NCBI RefSeq assembly: GCF_000719335.1
Contig: NZ_JOGB01000068.1
Span: forward strand, 1-49,103
DNA: 49,103 bases
Source: Streptomyces sp. NRRL S-87
GTDB lineage: Bacteria > Actinomycetota > Actinomycetes > Streptomycetales > Streptomycetaceae
Reading direction: 5' to 3'
The translations under genes were made by a program, and so were the position numbers. Positions 34,017 to 42,262 of this stretch are shown here, piece by piece (the first letter of the stretch is position 1; every line of letters starts with the position of its first letter). Under the pieces are notes generated by a model, which saw nothing but the letters and a program-made list of their open reading frames with translations, made no database searches and was not told the DNA's origin.

Positions 34017-34050
34017 GTCGCTCACTCATTCCGTAGATGTCTTCTCGTTC

Positions 34051-34110
34051 GTTAGAAGTTATAACTCACCCGCTTCGCAAGAGTCAACAACATTCGTGAT
34101 AGCTTCTAAC
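34051..34110. promoter_or_regulatory. Pair of inverted 15-bp TetR operators
   Basis: GTTAGAAGTTATAAC (34051-34065) and, on the other strand, GTTAGAAGCTATCAC (34096-34110) match at 13 of 15 positions and face each other, 45 bases apart. The stretch is much more AT-rich than its surroundings and lies between two divergent genes. Confidence 0.8.
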
Positions 34111-34142
34111 TGCCCAGGCGCGTGAGAGAGCGGAGACAGGTC

Positions 34143-34805
34143 GTGACCGAGCAGGACGCCAGGACTCCCAGGGAGCGGTACCGCACCCAGGTGCGGGAGG
34201 AGGTCAAGCAGCGCGCATGGGAGCAGATCGCCACGGCCGGGGCCTCCGCGCTGTCGCTCAACGCCATCGCCAAGCAGATCGGCATGAGCGGACCGGCCCT
34301 CTACCGGTACTTCGCCAACCGCGACGAGCTGATCGGCGAACTCATCCGGGACGCCTACCGCAGCCTGGCCGACACCTTCCACGCACGCGCCGAGGCCGGC
34401 GCCGACCTCGGCGACCTGGCGCAGGCCCTGCGCACGTGGGCCCTGGCCGACCCCCAGCGCTACCTCCTCGTCTACGGCACCCCCGTGCCCGGCTACCAGG
34501 CCCCGGAGGACACCACGCGGATCACCGCGGAGATCATGGCCGTCCTCCTCGACGCCTGCGCCGCCGAAGAGCCCCCCGCCGGCCCCCCGTCACCGCTCGA
34601 GGCGCGCTTGGAGGAGCATTTGGCGGAGCACGGCGACTGGGCCGCGCGGCACCCGGGCCCGCCGTCGACCCTGCACCGCGCGCTCATCTTCTGGACCCGC
34701 CTCCACGGCACGCTCTCCCTCGAACTCTCCGGCCACTTCACCGGCATGGGATTCGACCCGGCCCTGCTCTACACCGCGGAGGCGCAGGCCCTCACGACCC
34801 CCTGA
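34143..34805 (+). CDS. TetR-family transcriptional regulator
   Basis: A 220-residue regulator. The GTG at 34143 is used because GGAGA lies 6 bases upstream; another GTG 7 codons earlier is possible. The DNA-binding region is LSLNAIAKQIGMSGPALYRY (about 39-58) and FANRDELIGELIRDAY. The C-terminal part, LAQALRTWALADPQRYLLVYG and LHRALIFWTRLHGTLSLELS, is of the WHG type (TetR_C_13-like). It is divergent from the quinone oxidoreductase-like gene and shares its operator region, so a local repressor responding to an electrophile or drug is the simplest reading. Confidence 0.9.
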   Translation: MTEQDARTPRERYRTQVREEVKQRAWEQIATAGASALSLNAIAKQIGMSGPALYRYFANRDELIGELIRDAYRSLADTFHARAEAGADLGDLAQALRTWALADPQRYLLVYGTPVPGYQAPEDTTRITAEIMAVLLDACAAEEPPAGPPSPLEARLEEHLAEHGDWAARHPGPPSTLHRALIFWTRLHGTLSLELSGHFTGMGFDPALLYTAEAQALTTP

Positions 34806-35041
34806 CCGCGCCCGCCCGAGGCCGATGGCGGTAGGCCGCACCGTGGCAGCGGGGCTTGATCCGGGCAGGCGGTCGGCGTCGTCCAGCGCGAGAGACGGGT
34901 GCTGTCACACGGTGGTGACAGTCGGGGGACGGACTCGTGATGCGTGGGGGTCAGGCTCGTAGTGAGAGGACAAACCGGGGCATCGAAGTACATATCCCCC
35001 TCAGATCCCCTCTCCCCCTTCCCCCACTCTCTGGAGATCTC

Positions 35042-35458
35042 ATGTTCGGCTCTTCCCGGAAGCAGCGTTTCGCGATGTTCGCCGTTTCGGCGGCGCTCGT
35101 GGGAGGCGGTGCTGTGCTGCCGACCACGGCGTTCGCCGCGCCGGCCGCCCCTCAGGGCGCCCAGGTGAACGCGTCGGGGACCGTGCACCAGGACCACGGG
35201 AAGAGCGGACAGGGGAAGAAGCGCGGGGGGAAGAAGATCCGGGTGCAGGACGTGCAGAACATGCCCGGCTGCAAGTTCCTCCAGGGCAAGGTGTACTGCG
35301 AGGCCAAGCCCGACAAGCCCGCCCCGAACCCGAACCCCGACCCGGCGCCGAAGCCCACTCCCGACCCGGCGGCCCAGGCCAAGGAGCGGGGCGAGTCCAC
35401 CCCCGCGTCGCCCGCGCCGAAGACCGACCCGGAAGGCACCACAACGGCGGCGGAGTAG
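35042..35458 (+). CDS. Secreted Lys/Pro-rich protein
   Basis: A 138-residue protein starting at ATG 35042 with GGAG 5 bases upstream. The signal peptide has a basic SSRKQR start, a hydrophobic core (FAVSAALVGGGAVL) and an AFA-A cleavage site near residue 32. The mature part begins with a basic segment (GQGKKRGGKKIRVQD), has two cysteines in MPGCKFLQGKVYCEAK that could form a disulfide, and ends in a Pro/Asp/Lys repeat tail (PNPNPDPAPKPTPDP), typical of a cell-wall-spanning region. No sortase motif is present. The family is not recognised. A strong terminator follows. Confidence 0.75.
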   Translation: MFGSSRKQRFAMFAVSAALVGGGAVLPTTAFAAPAAPQGAQVNASGTVHQDHGKSGQGKKRGGKKIRVQDVQNMPGCKFLQGKVYCEAKPDKPAPNPNPDPAPKPTPDPAAQAKERGESTPASPAPKTDPEGTTTAAE

Positions 35459-35496
35459 CCCCCGACCCCGCGCAACCTTTCGAAGCGAGAGCACAC

Positions 35497-35535
35497 GCGT
35501 CGGACCCCGCCTCATCGCAGGCGGGGGTCCGACGC
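35497..35535. terminator. Long hairpin terminator
   Basis: GCGTCGGACCCCGCCT pairs with AGGCGGGGGTCCGACGC around a 6-base loop, 16 pairs with one bulged G, 38 bases after the stop of the Pro-rich secreted protein. Confidence 0.85.
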
Positions 35536-35718
35536 GCAGCCGCGTATCCCTACGCGCAGCATGCTGCAACCGGCCAGGTCGCCTGGCCGTGAGAGTTCGT
35601 ACTTCTCCGGCGGCAGATTGGCCGGTTTAGGACTTACAGATGATCATGGCTTGTTTAAGCTGCTCGGTGGGTCGCTTTTCAGGTGACCGGGTAGATGTAT
35701 CGATTTCACGGGGGAATT

Positions 35719-36258
35719 ATGCGTGCTTTCGTCGCGAGAGCTGGTGCCGTGTTCGGGGCTGGTGCGTTGATGGTGTCGGCCCAGGCCACACCGGCATCGG
35801 CGGACGTTCCGACGGAGCGTGGTGTCTTCCGGAACAAGTTCAGCCGCCAGTGTCTGGAGGTGGCGGACTGGAGCCAGAGCAGGGGTGCTGCCGTTCGGCA
35901 GTGGCCGTGCACGGGCGGGCTGAACCAGAGGTGGTACGTACGCGATTCTCCGGACGGTGGATCCGGGCGAAAGGTCGTCGTCAACGCCAACTCCGGAATG
36001 TGCCTGGACGCGCCCGGCGGGAACTGGGGCAACGGATCTCAACTGATCCAGTGGGACTGCAATGGCGGACTGAATCAGGCGTGGTGGATTTTCCACGACG
36101 CCGACGACAACCAGAAGGACGTGAAGTTCTACTCCGGTGACGCCTCCAACGACCAGGTGATGGAGATCAGCAACTTCAGCACCGCGAACGGCGCTCGGGC
36201 GCAGATGTGGGAGTACAACGGGGGATCCAACCAGCTCTGGGACCATCTGATCGGCTGA
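35719..36258 (+). CDS. Secreted ricin-type beta-trefoil lectin
   Basis: A 179-residue exported protein. ATG 35719 has GGGGG 4 bases upstream; an ATG eight codons earlier is less likely. The signal peptide ends near ASA-D (about 30). The rest is a single beta-trefoil of three repeats, each ending in a QxW-type motif: GGLNQRWYV, GGLNQAWWI and GGSNQLWDH, with the CLDAPGGNW and CLEVADWS sugar-site-like segments. No catalytic domain is attached, so it is a free lectin that binds carbohydrates outside the cell. Codon use includes more A/T than its neighbours. Alone in its transcription unit. Confidence 0.9.
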   Translation: MRAFVARAGAVFGAGALMVSAQATPASADVPTERGVFRNKFSRQCLEVADWSQSRGAAVRQWPCTGGLNQRWYVRDSPDGGSGRKVVVNANSGMCLDAPGGNWGNGSQLIQWDCNGGLNQAWWIFHDADDNQKDVKFYSGDASNDQVMEISNFSTANGARAQMWEYNGGSNQLWDHLIG

Positions 36259-36490
36259 GGCAGCGGGGAGCGAGGTCCGCTCTCCTGGCACCTGGTCGAG
36301 CCGGAGCGGCGTCGAGGGCTGTCACCCCACGGGTGGCAGCCCAGGGCTGTGACTGGCCTCCGACGACGGACGTGTTCACGATGAAGTCACCCATGGTCGT
36401 CGTCCTCCTGTGTTCCGTGTCCGCGCCTCTCGGCACGGCCATCCCCAGCACAGCCGCGCCGCCGGGCAGCCGCAATCCGGCGGCAGCCGT

Positions 36491-36880
36491 TCAGAGGTGG
36501 CACCCACCCCCGTCGCAGCACGTGCAGCCAGCCCTCATCACGCGGGGCACCGCGTGCGCTCCGGGACCGCCGCTGCGCACCGCGGCGGCCGGGCACTCGA
36601 GTAGGGAGCCAATGGCGGTGGCGGTGATGCAGCAAGGGGTGCGGTAGTCGGACCCCCGGTCGAGGGAGACGCGGGTCCGCTTGGCTTCGGCGAGCTCGGG
36701 GACGATGCCGGTACGGCTGGTGTGGTAGCCGCCTGCCGGTTGGCCGTTGGCCTTCACGCAGGGGTGGCCGGGTCTTGCTTCGCATGGCCAGGGCGTCGGC
36801 ATGCCGGACGTCAGGCGGGCGTCGGGTCGGGTGGAGTCGGTGCCGCCTTCTGCGTGGAGGACGGCCCGGGCGGTGGCCAT
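36491..36880 (-). CDS. Degenerate zinc-finger-type protein of mobile-element origin
   Basis: A 129-residue frame from ATG 36880. It contains PCEARPGHPCVKANGQPAGG and then YHTSR, which resembles the C-x2-C-x-A-x-PG-x2-C...H zinc-finger domain found in many actinomycete plasmid and phage proteins, but the first cysteine of the pair is missing. Further cysteines occur in DYRTPCC and CTCCDGGGC. Upstream codons stay open for about 30 residues without a good start, and the strength of coding evidence is modest, so this may be a decayed gene. It lies at the beginning of the mosaic region 36.3-43.2 kb. Confidence 0.4.
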   Translation of the reverse strand: MATARAVLHAEGGTDSTRPDARLTSGMPTPWPCEARPGHPCVKANGQPAGGYHTSRTGIVPELAEAKRTRVSLDRGSDYRTPCCITATAIGSLLECPAAAVRSGGPGAHAVPRVMRAGCTCCDGGGCHL

Positions 36881-37084
36881 GAACTCGGCGATGAGTTGGT
36901 TGGCGCGCCTGTGGTGCTCCGCAAGAGTTTGCCGGGCGACACTCAGCTCTGGGCCCTCTGCTCGTGAATCGGCGATGACCGAGCAGCCGGACTACGTCGT
37001 CGAGGCACCTCCACAGGCGGGGCGGCCGGTCGACCGGTGGAATGCTGGCGCGCCGGCTGTCCTGCGCCGTGAGGGTGGGCTCGG

Positions 37085-37342
37085 CTACCAGTCCAGTGCA
37101 GTGATCTGGATGATGTAGACGCGTGCGCGGCGGACGACGATCTGGTAGGTGATCATCCCGCCGGGGATGATCAGCGTTTCGCCTTTCGGGTCGAGGCCTT
37201 GGTGGTCGCCGGCGTGGAGATAGGTGATCTCGCACATCCGCACGAGCTCGTCGGCCTTCTTCTCGACCTGCCGTAGGAAGTCGGCCGGCGCCGTCCTGGC
37301 GGCGGTCTCGGCGCCGAAGGCGTACTCCCACTTCCAGCTCAA
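37085..37342 (-). CDS. RelE/ParE-like putative toxin
   Basis: An 85-residue protein starting at a TTG that overlaps the stop of the upstream gene (TTGA, 37339-37342). The order helix-helix-strands fits the RelE/ParE fold: AADFLRQVEKKADELVRM as the long helix pair, then ETLIIPGGMITYQIVVRRAR and VYIIQITALDW as the beta sheet. Typical catalytic residues cannot be assigned by eye. Tight coupling after a slightly longer helical protein is the standard antitoxin-toxin gene order. Toxin activity is inferred. Confidence 0.65.
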   Translation of the reverse strand: MSWKWEYAFGAETAARTAPADFLRQVEKKADELVRMCEITYLHAGDHQGLDPKGETLIIPGGMITYQIVVRRARVYIIQITALDW

Positions 37343-37710
37343 CCGCGCACCGCCTGAAGGGCCTCGTCAAGGACGGCGCTGAGTTCGGCCAGGGCCCGGT
37401 TCACAGCTCCTTCGTCACCGTGTTCGTGTTTGTCGTACGTGGCCAGGACGTCCTGGGCGTGCTGGTAACGCCTCCGCAGGTCGGTACGGCGGGCGATCTC
37501 GATGTCCCGCGCCCACACCAGCAGCCATGCCTGGATGGGGGTGAGTGATTTCTCCTCGATGGCCTGAGAGAACGCCGCGTCCATCGTGGCCTGCATCTCC
37601 TCCAGCCGGGCCGGGGCGACCTTGGCCAGGGCCGCGCGCAATGCCTGCGCAGTTCTTTCCGGGCGGGGGATCAGCTCGTGCGCCGTCTCGTGCTGAGGTG
37701 CCGGTGCCAC
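37339..37710 (-). CDS. Putative antitoxin, DUF6247-like
   Basis: A 123-residue mostly helical protein. The GTG at 37710 follows GAAGGAGC by 5-6 bases, better than an upstream in-frame start. The region RPERTAQALRAALAKVAPAR, then EEMQATMDAAFSQAI and PIQAWLLVWARDIEIARR, resembles the DUF6247 family often found before small RelE-like proteins. The C-terminal helix (NRALAELSAVLDEALQAVR) would contact the toxin. It is coupled to it by the TTGA overlap. No clear DNA-binding motif is present; autoregulation is uncertain. Confidence 0.65.
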   Translation of the reverse strand: MAPAPQHETAHELIPRPERTAQALRAALAKVAPARLEEMQATMDAAFSQAIEEKSLTPIQAWLLVWARDIEIARRTDLRRRYQHAQDVLATYDKHEHGDEGAVNRALAELSAVLDEALQAVRG

Positions 37711-38015
37711 AGGGCGCTCCTTCCGTCGCGATGGCCCGAACCTACCAGCGCCCCCGACCCCCGCTCCCACGGTTGGAATGGCCCGCCGAGCGGGGAGCCA
37801 CCGGATCGCTCGCGGGGTGCTCGTGGACGGGTGGGCTGGCCGGGGTGATCAGGCGTCGGCGAGGAGGGGGCCGAACGGGGGTGCGGCGGAGGGCGGATGG
37901 TTGGCACCTGTGGCACGGCGAGAGCCCCGGCCACCTTGTCTCGGCTGTACCGGCCCCTGCGGGAGTGGTCCGGGAAGGCTGCGTGTCGTGAGCGCTTGTA
38001 GATCGTTGCCATGGC
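37711..38015. other. 305-base intergenic region between divergent genes
   Basis: It should hold the promoters of the antitoxin (minus) and the small secreted protein (plus). No gene and no clear operator is visible. Confidence 0.4.
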
Positions 38016-38252
38016 ATGAAGAAGATCTTGACTGTCGCCTCGCTTGCTCTGGCTGTCACCGGCCTTGGCGCTCCGGCGCACGCCGACAACGACTCCAACT
38101 TCGGTGGCGGCGTCAATGCCGCGAACAACTGGAACTTCACCGCTGCCGATGTATGCCTGCAGGAGGTCGCCGTGGTACCGGTCCTGGGGGACTGGGCGGG
38201 CAACCACGCCAACAACTGCTCCAACGGCAACGTCATCGATCACTCGAAGTAG
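38016..38252 (+). CDS. Small secreted protein, rodlin/chaplin-like in character
   Basis: A 78-residue precursor. The signal peptide is KKILTVASLALAVTGLG with cleavage at AHA-D (about residue 23). The mature 55 residues are Asn- and Gly-rich, with two cysteines (ADVCLQEV and NNCSNGN) and the ending GNVIDHSK. Small secreted Asn-rich proteins of this build occur among the surface-active aerial-hyphae proteins of Streptomyces; the match to rodlins or chaplins is not close enough to assign. There is no clear ribosome binding site, and a second ATG lies 5 bases before the one used, out of frame. Single-gene unit. Confidence 0.65.
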   Translation: MKKILTVASLALAVTGLGAPAHADNDSNFGGGVNAANNWNFTAADVCLQEVAVVPVLGDWAGNHANNCSNGNVIDHSK

Positions 38253-38717
38253 CAACGGCGCCTCCGGTATCTGCGTCGTTCCTGGCACGGCCACGCCGAT
38301 ACGTCGTCGGGGCACGGGCATCCGGTGGGGCCGGTCGGCACCTGCCGCCCGCGCCCGCGGCTGGCGGACAAACGAGCTCGTCTGAGCCGCCGTCCCTGCT
38401 CCAGGCCGCCGCAGACCTCGGGCTGCATCCCGTGCTCATGAGCTCCCTCGCACCCGACGTCGTAGCCGACCCGCCCCCGCGCCGAACCGCACCGGTGATC
38501 AGCCTCGATGACCGCCGTCGCAGAGGCGCGCGCTTTCAGGTCCTCTGACTGGCCAAGGACCTGCCCGAGCGCGGGCAGTCGTCGCCGCCTACGTCGCCGA
38601 CTGGTGGGCCGCCGAACGCGTCGAACCCCCGAGAAGTGATGGAAGGGGGGCGAACTACGGCTGGCTATGGGACAGTTCGTGATGCCGGGTCACTGGCTGC
38701 CGGGAGAAGGGCACGAT
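38253..38717. other. 465-base region with probable gene remnants
   Basis: No intact gene. On the plus strand, near 38395-38545, one frame reads LLQAAADLGLHPVLMSSLAP and then APVISLDDRRRR, and near 38577-38640 another reads AVVAAYVADWWAAERVE. These look like true coding sequence cut into pieces in different frames, without starts, and suggest decay of a gene that once filled the stretch. No family is assigned. Confidence 0.4.
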
Positions 38718-39038
38718 ATGGCTGGCGAGTTCGAGGGCAAGTGGCTGACGGCGCGCCAGGTGAGCGCTGTGTGGCCGGGCGTCGGTGCTCGCTCGGTGTA
38801 TGTAAATGCGCTGGCCCATGGAGTCCGGGTCCGTACGGACAGCTGGATGACCACCACCGGGTCCGCCAGTAAGACGTGGTATCACGCCGACGACGTGCGC
38901 CGAGTGGCCCCGCAGATAGCAGCCCGGCCACCCCTCAAGGGGCCGTCCCCGCTGCCGTGCTGTCTCCTGCTGATCGTTCTGGCAGCGGTACCCGTCGTCT
39001 GGCTGGCGCTGGAAATACGAGACACAGTTTCTCCCTAG
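38718..39038 (+). CDS. Small protein with an HTH-like domain and a C-terminal membrane helix
   Basis: A 106-residue protein. ATG 38718 is preceded by AAGGG at 6 bases; ATGs at 38667 and 38682 are alternatives. Residues 8-35, KWLTARQVSAVWPGVGARSV and following, look like the MerR/excisionase-type small helix-turn-helix, followed by TWYHADDVRRVAP, the usual end of such a module. After a Pro-rich linker comes a hydrophobic segment (CCLLLIVLAAVPVVWLAL, about 79-96). A membrane-tethered DNA-binding protein is conceivable. The family is unknown. Confidence 0.55.
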   Translation: MAGEFEGKWLTARQVSAVWPGVGARSVYVNALAHGVRVRTDSWMTTTGSASKTWYHADDVRRVAPQIAARPPLKGPSPLPCCLLLIVLAAVPVVWLALEIRDTVSP

Positions 39039-39420
39039 GGCAGTCGACGACTGGATGGGCCCTGGCCCGCGAGGACGACGGCCGGCCAGGTCGAGCAGGA
39101 GGAGCAGGGCAGCGCACCAGGCGCCAGGCCGCCGAGGTCGGCGTAGGCAGTTTGGTGCAGCGTCCGAAGCCGGGCCTCGGCTGCCTGGACTGCCGGGACT
39201 TCGTGCCGGGCCCCTTCGCCGTCACGCGGTAGCGCTCGTGGTCGCCCTGCCGGGCCGTGCCTGCCGGTCGGCTGCTCGGTTGATCAAGACCTGGGCCGCC
39301 GAGCGAGCGGCAGGACCGAAACCCTGATGGCACTCACCCTCGCCTCCCGTGCCGCGGCCGGCCTCGCCGCGCTCTTCGCGGTGCTCGTCCTCGTCGATCC
39401 GGCAGCCTTGGGCGCAAGGG
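39039..39420. other. 382-base region without an intact gene
   Basis: An ATG at 39327 begins a frame with a believable N-terminal membrane or signal segment (MALTLASRAAAGLAALFAVL) that turns into Arg/Pro low complexity after about 30 codons, where the DUF6236 gene's 3' end begins on the other strand. It looks like the truncated start of a lost gene. Confidence 0.4.
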
Positions 39421-40623
39421 TCAGAGCCCCACACCAGCAGCGCGCGCTACGACCTGACCGGCGCGCCGGAGTACCGTGGCCGGCTTCAGCTCCTTCTCCA
39501 CGCGCAGCAGGTAGCCGGCGGGCGAGGCGGCCACCAGGTTGTCGCGCTGCTGGGCGGCGGCCTGGCGGGCGGCGAGGGCGGTGAACGCGATACCGGCGCC
39601 CACGGCCGTGGTGGTCCCGCCGAGCCACAGCCCGAGTCCGGCGCCGGGCAGAGTCGCCTCCGGCTTGATGGTGAGCGCGCTGTAGACGGTGTCCATCTTC
39701 AGACCGTTGATCGCCTTGCGCAGGGATTCGAGCGGTTGCGCCACATGAACGTCGAACGCGTCCTGGAGGTGGGACTCGAAGGCCGCGCGGTCAGTGACCT
39801 GTCGGGTGGCCTCGACGACCTCACCGGTGGCCGCCTCCACCGCGGCGGTGAAGGCGGCGAACTCACCGGCGTAGTCCTTCCGCAGGCGCACAATCTTCTC
39901 CGCCGGGACGTTGCGCAGGTCGGCCGGAAGGACACAGCGCACGGACATCATGGCCACCGCGGCCCGCGCCGACTCGCGGCCGATCGAGGGCGCCGTGCGA
40001 CCCAGGAGCGTGTCGGCGATGTGCCCGGGCGTCCAGTCGCCGGTCACGGCGTAGGCGTCGAGCTGGTCAGTGACCGGCACGAAAGCCGTCCGGCGCGCCA
40101 GCTCCTGGGTGAGCGCGCACTTGTACACCCATGCCAGGGCCGGATCCACAACGACCCAGGAGGTCTCCTCGGCTCCTACCCGTGGGACGCGCTCGCGAGC
40201 CCGGCTCACGCGCGCTTCCCAGCGGGCGAGTCCGGCTTCCTCCAGAGCGGCCACAAGTTCGTGGTCTACCTCGGGGGGATAGAGGCCGGTCAGACGCTCA
40301 GCGGACAGAGCAAGGCTCGGAGGCGACTGCCACGGGCGGCCGAATGGACGCTCCTCCACGGCGTATCGCGCCCGCAGCACCTCGGCGTTGTCCTGCACGG
40401 CCGCGATGAAAGCCGGCGCGACGGCCTCAGCGGCGGGCCGCGGATCGGTACTGATAAGGAACCGCGAATCCTCGTTGAGCTCTTGGACGGCCGGGCGGTC
40501 GCGCACGGGGAATCCAGCCGGCACCACGCGGGCCAGCTTGCGCCAGTACAGCGCCGCCGCCTTCGCCCACGACTCGTCACGAAAGTGCACGTACGGGTAG
40601 TAAAGCCCTGTATGCAGCACCAT
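39421..40623 (-). CDS. DUF6236-family protein
   Basis: A 400-residue protein with the family's hallmark opening, GLYYPYVHFRDESWAKAAAL, followed by YWRKLARVVPAGFPV. Most of the chain is helical and soluble; near residues 340-375 there is a Gly/Ala-rich hydrophobic segment (LGLWLGGTTTAVGAGIAFTA) that could be membrane-interacting, as in proteins that insert conditionally. No catalytic motif is known for the family. ATG 40623 has GGGAGGGG upstream. Its start lies within the 3' end of the small frame at 40577-40795, so the two may be coupled. DUF6236 genes are scattered through accessory regions of Streptomyces; function is unknown. Confidence 0.85.
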   Translation of the reverse strand: MVLHTGLYYPYVHFRDESWAKAAALYWRKLARVVPAGFPVRDRPAVQELNEDSRFLISTDPRPAAEAVAPAFIAAVQDNAEVLRARYAVEERPFGRPWQSPPSLALSAERLTGLYPPEVDHELVAALEEAGLARWEARVSRARERVPRVGAEETSWVVVDPALAWVYKCALTQELARRTAFVPVTDQLDAYAVTGDWTPGHIADTLLGRTAPSIGRESARAAVAMMSVRCVLPADLRNVPAEKIVRLRKDYAGEFAAFTAAVEAATGEVVEATRQVTDRAAFESHLQDAFDVHVAQPLESLRKAINGLKMDTVYSALTIKPEATLPGAGLGLWLGGTTTAVGAGIAFTALAARQAAAQQRDNLVAASPAGYLLRVEKELKPATVLRRAGQVVARAAGVGL

Positions 40624-40795
40624 ACTCGCATTCCCCTCCCCCAGCCCGACCGACCGTGATCAGGCCCCCACGAAATGCTAGGCGAAGGCCGTACGCCAGC
40701 CCGTCGCCCGCCTGGCCGCTGATGGGTCGGCCTTCCCGGCCGGGAAAGGAGTCGAGGGCGTTGACGATGGCGTCGCGGAGTTCGCTCGGCTCCAT
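40577..40795 (-). CDS. Small hypothetical protein overlapping the DUF6236 start
   Basis: A 72-residue frame from ATG 40795: MEPSELRDAIVNALDSFPGR, then PISGQAGDGLAYGLRLAFRG and GLITVGRAGG. Amino-acid content and helix-strand alternation look like a true protein. It runs 47 bases into the DUF6236 gene in another frame. No ribosome binding site is seen, and its last 15-20 codons may not be real if the stop was lost. The family is unknown. Confidence 0.45.
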   Translation of the reverse strand: MEPSELRDAIVNALDSFPGREGRPISGQAGDGLAYGLRLAFRGGLITVGRAGGGECEYGAAYRALLPVRALS

Positions 40796-41494
40796 GGGCG
40801 GTGCTGCAGCTGCACCCCGTAGAGAAGACAAGGTCCCCCACCACGCCGGGCGCCGTTGCAAGCACCTCAGCCCACAGCCCCCTTCCGTGCCGCAGCTCGT
40901 CGGAGCCGCACCCCCGGCACCACCCAGTGCACCGGGCGCCGGCCAGGCGCTGAAGGAAGCACGCCGGGCCCTGGCCGTGGTCCGCGTCCTGCAGGAACAC
41001 CGACTCGGCGCCGAGACCTGGGACCCCTCCGCCATCAGGAGTCGCCGTGCACCGCCGTACTGCCGGCGAGGGCAAGTCGGCGGACGTCGTCGCGGTAGCC
41101 CGAGGCCTCGGCGTCGCCGAGGCGGGAGCAGATGTGCCAGCCGGGGCCATGACCGCGTCGGCGAGTCGAACGGGTGGGCTCCGTGCCTGCCGTCGGCGTC
41201 GCGCCCCCCGATCAGCCACGTGGCGTGCAGGAACTGAGCCTGGCGGCGGCCGGGCTGACGGTGTCCCGGCCTGTGCGGAAGCCGGACTCGTGGAAGCCGG
41301 ACTCGTGGAAGACCTGGCCCCGTCACCTGGACGAGTGATCGCGCAGCAGCTGGCAGCACCTGCGTGCCTGATCACGAGCCTGTCCGTTGACCTGGTGTCC
41401 AGTTCCGCATATCCGTGGGGCTACTCTCTGTAGCTCATTGGGTACAAAGGGCAATCGCGTGAGCGCAGCGCGGTGGGAGGAGGGGGAGGTCGCG
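40796..41494. other. 699-base region without an intact gene; 15-bp tandem repeat
   Basis: No intact gene is supported. A plus-strand frame near 40930-41060 reads ALKEARRALAVVRVLQEHRL and then GAETWDPSAIRS, plausible as an old coding fragment. At 41277-41306, GGAAGCCGGACTCGT is repeated twice in exact tandem. The right end contains the promoter area and the GGAGG-rich leader of the 41495 gene. Confidence 0.45.
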
Positions 41495-41977
41495 ATGACC
41501 GCCACCGAGATCGTGCCGCCCGCGACGGAACGCCCCCAGGAGCCTGGCCTGCGGTACGCGCTCATCCTGGCCGCCGGCTGGAGCATCGCCAAGAGCCTCG
41601 TGCAGCCCATGCTCGCCGACCAGGACGAAGACAGCGTTCGCTTCCTGCCGCCCGGCGAGGCGCTGCCGATGGAAGTCACGCCTGTCGTCATCGCCGACAC
41701 CACCGTCAGCAACGCCGTCCATGTCGAGCATCTGCTGCGCGAGTCCTGGTCGGTTCACTTGCCGCGCCCGTGGCTGGTCCTGGTCGCCGACGCCCCGGCT
41801 CCGCCGCCGCTGGCGGCCCGGTACCGCATCCGTGCCCTGGGCGCGCGGGTGATCGGTACTGCCTACGTGCCGTACCTGCCGGTGCTGCGCACCGTCGAGA
41901 CCGCCTCGGAAGCCATGGAGCACAAGGACGTCCGGGCTGCGGCCCGCAAGCTGCGCAGCACTCTGGAAGGGAACTAG
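41495..41977 (+). CDS. Hypothetical protein, possibly ParA/P-loop-derived without Walker A
   Basis: A 160-residue protein. ATG 41495 follows GGGGGAGG by 5 bases; a GTG at 41459 is an alternative. The chain alternates strands and helices like a Rossmann or P-loop protein: ALILAAGWSIAKSLVQPML, TPVVIADTTVSNAVHVEHLL, RPWLVLVADAP and RALGARVIGTAYVPYLPVL. No GKT-type loop is present. It resembles the lower half of accessory ATPase-like proteins coded in conjugative clusters of Streptomyces; this is uncertain. A short frame starting MDMITVAAVPAAKGGGR follows at 41981 and ends after 34 codons, perhaps the truncated next gene of that cluster. Confidence 0.6.
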   Translation: MTATEIVPPATERPQEPGLRYALILAAGWSIAKSLVQPMLADQDEDSVRFLPPGEALPMEVTPVVIADTTVSNAVHVEHLLRESWSVHLPRPWLVLVADAPAPPPLAARYRIRALGARVIGTAYVPYLPVLRTVETASEAMEHKDVRAAARKLRSTLEGN

Positions 41978-42079
41978 CCGATGGACATGATCACCGTAGC
42001 TGCCGTTCCTGCTGCCAAGGGTGGTGGCCGGCTGCCGAAAGCCAAGCCCACCCCGATCCCGGGCCTCGCCCCGTCGGTT

Positions 42080-42262
42080 TCGTGAGCGCGGCGGCCGGGC
42101 CGCCGGATGGCGAGCAGGGGGCTGCGGCCCAGGATCCTGCGGTAGTAATCGAACGAGGAGGTCCGGCCACACCAGTTCGAGGAAGTGGCCCACCGCCCAG
42201 TCTGCGTGCTTCTTCTCCTGGCGGACCCGGCCGAACTCGTCCCGCAGGGTGTCGGGCGGTGA
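42080..42262 (-). pseudogene. Frameshifted gene fragment
   Basis: On the minus strand one frame reads DTLRDEFGRVRQEKKHADWA and VGHFLELVWPDLL down to about 42160, and the next frame continues directly with SFDYYRRILGRSPLLAIRRP. A single-base change joins them into one natural-looking stretch of about 60 residues. Both ends lack a start or known boundary. I do not recognise the family; it may be the end of a plasmid or transposon gene. Confidence 0.4.

Noticed and set aside
36384..36647. Plus-strand frame with a signal-like start, MKSPMVVVLLCSVSAPLGTA
   Set aside because: It lacks a ribosome binding site, its body is Pro/Ala low complexity, and it is antisense to the zinc-finger-like frame. 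It could be a remnant, but support is too weak.
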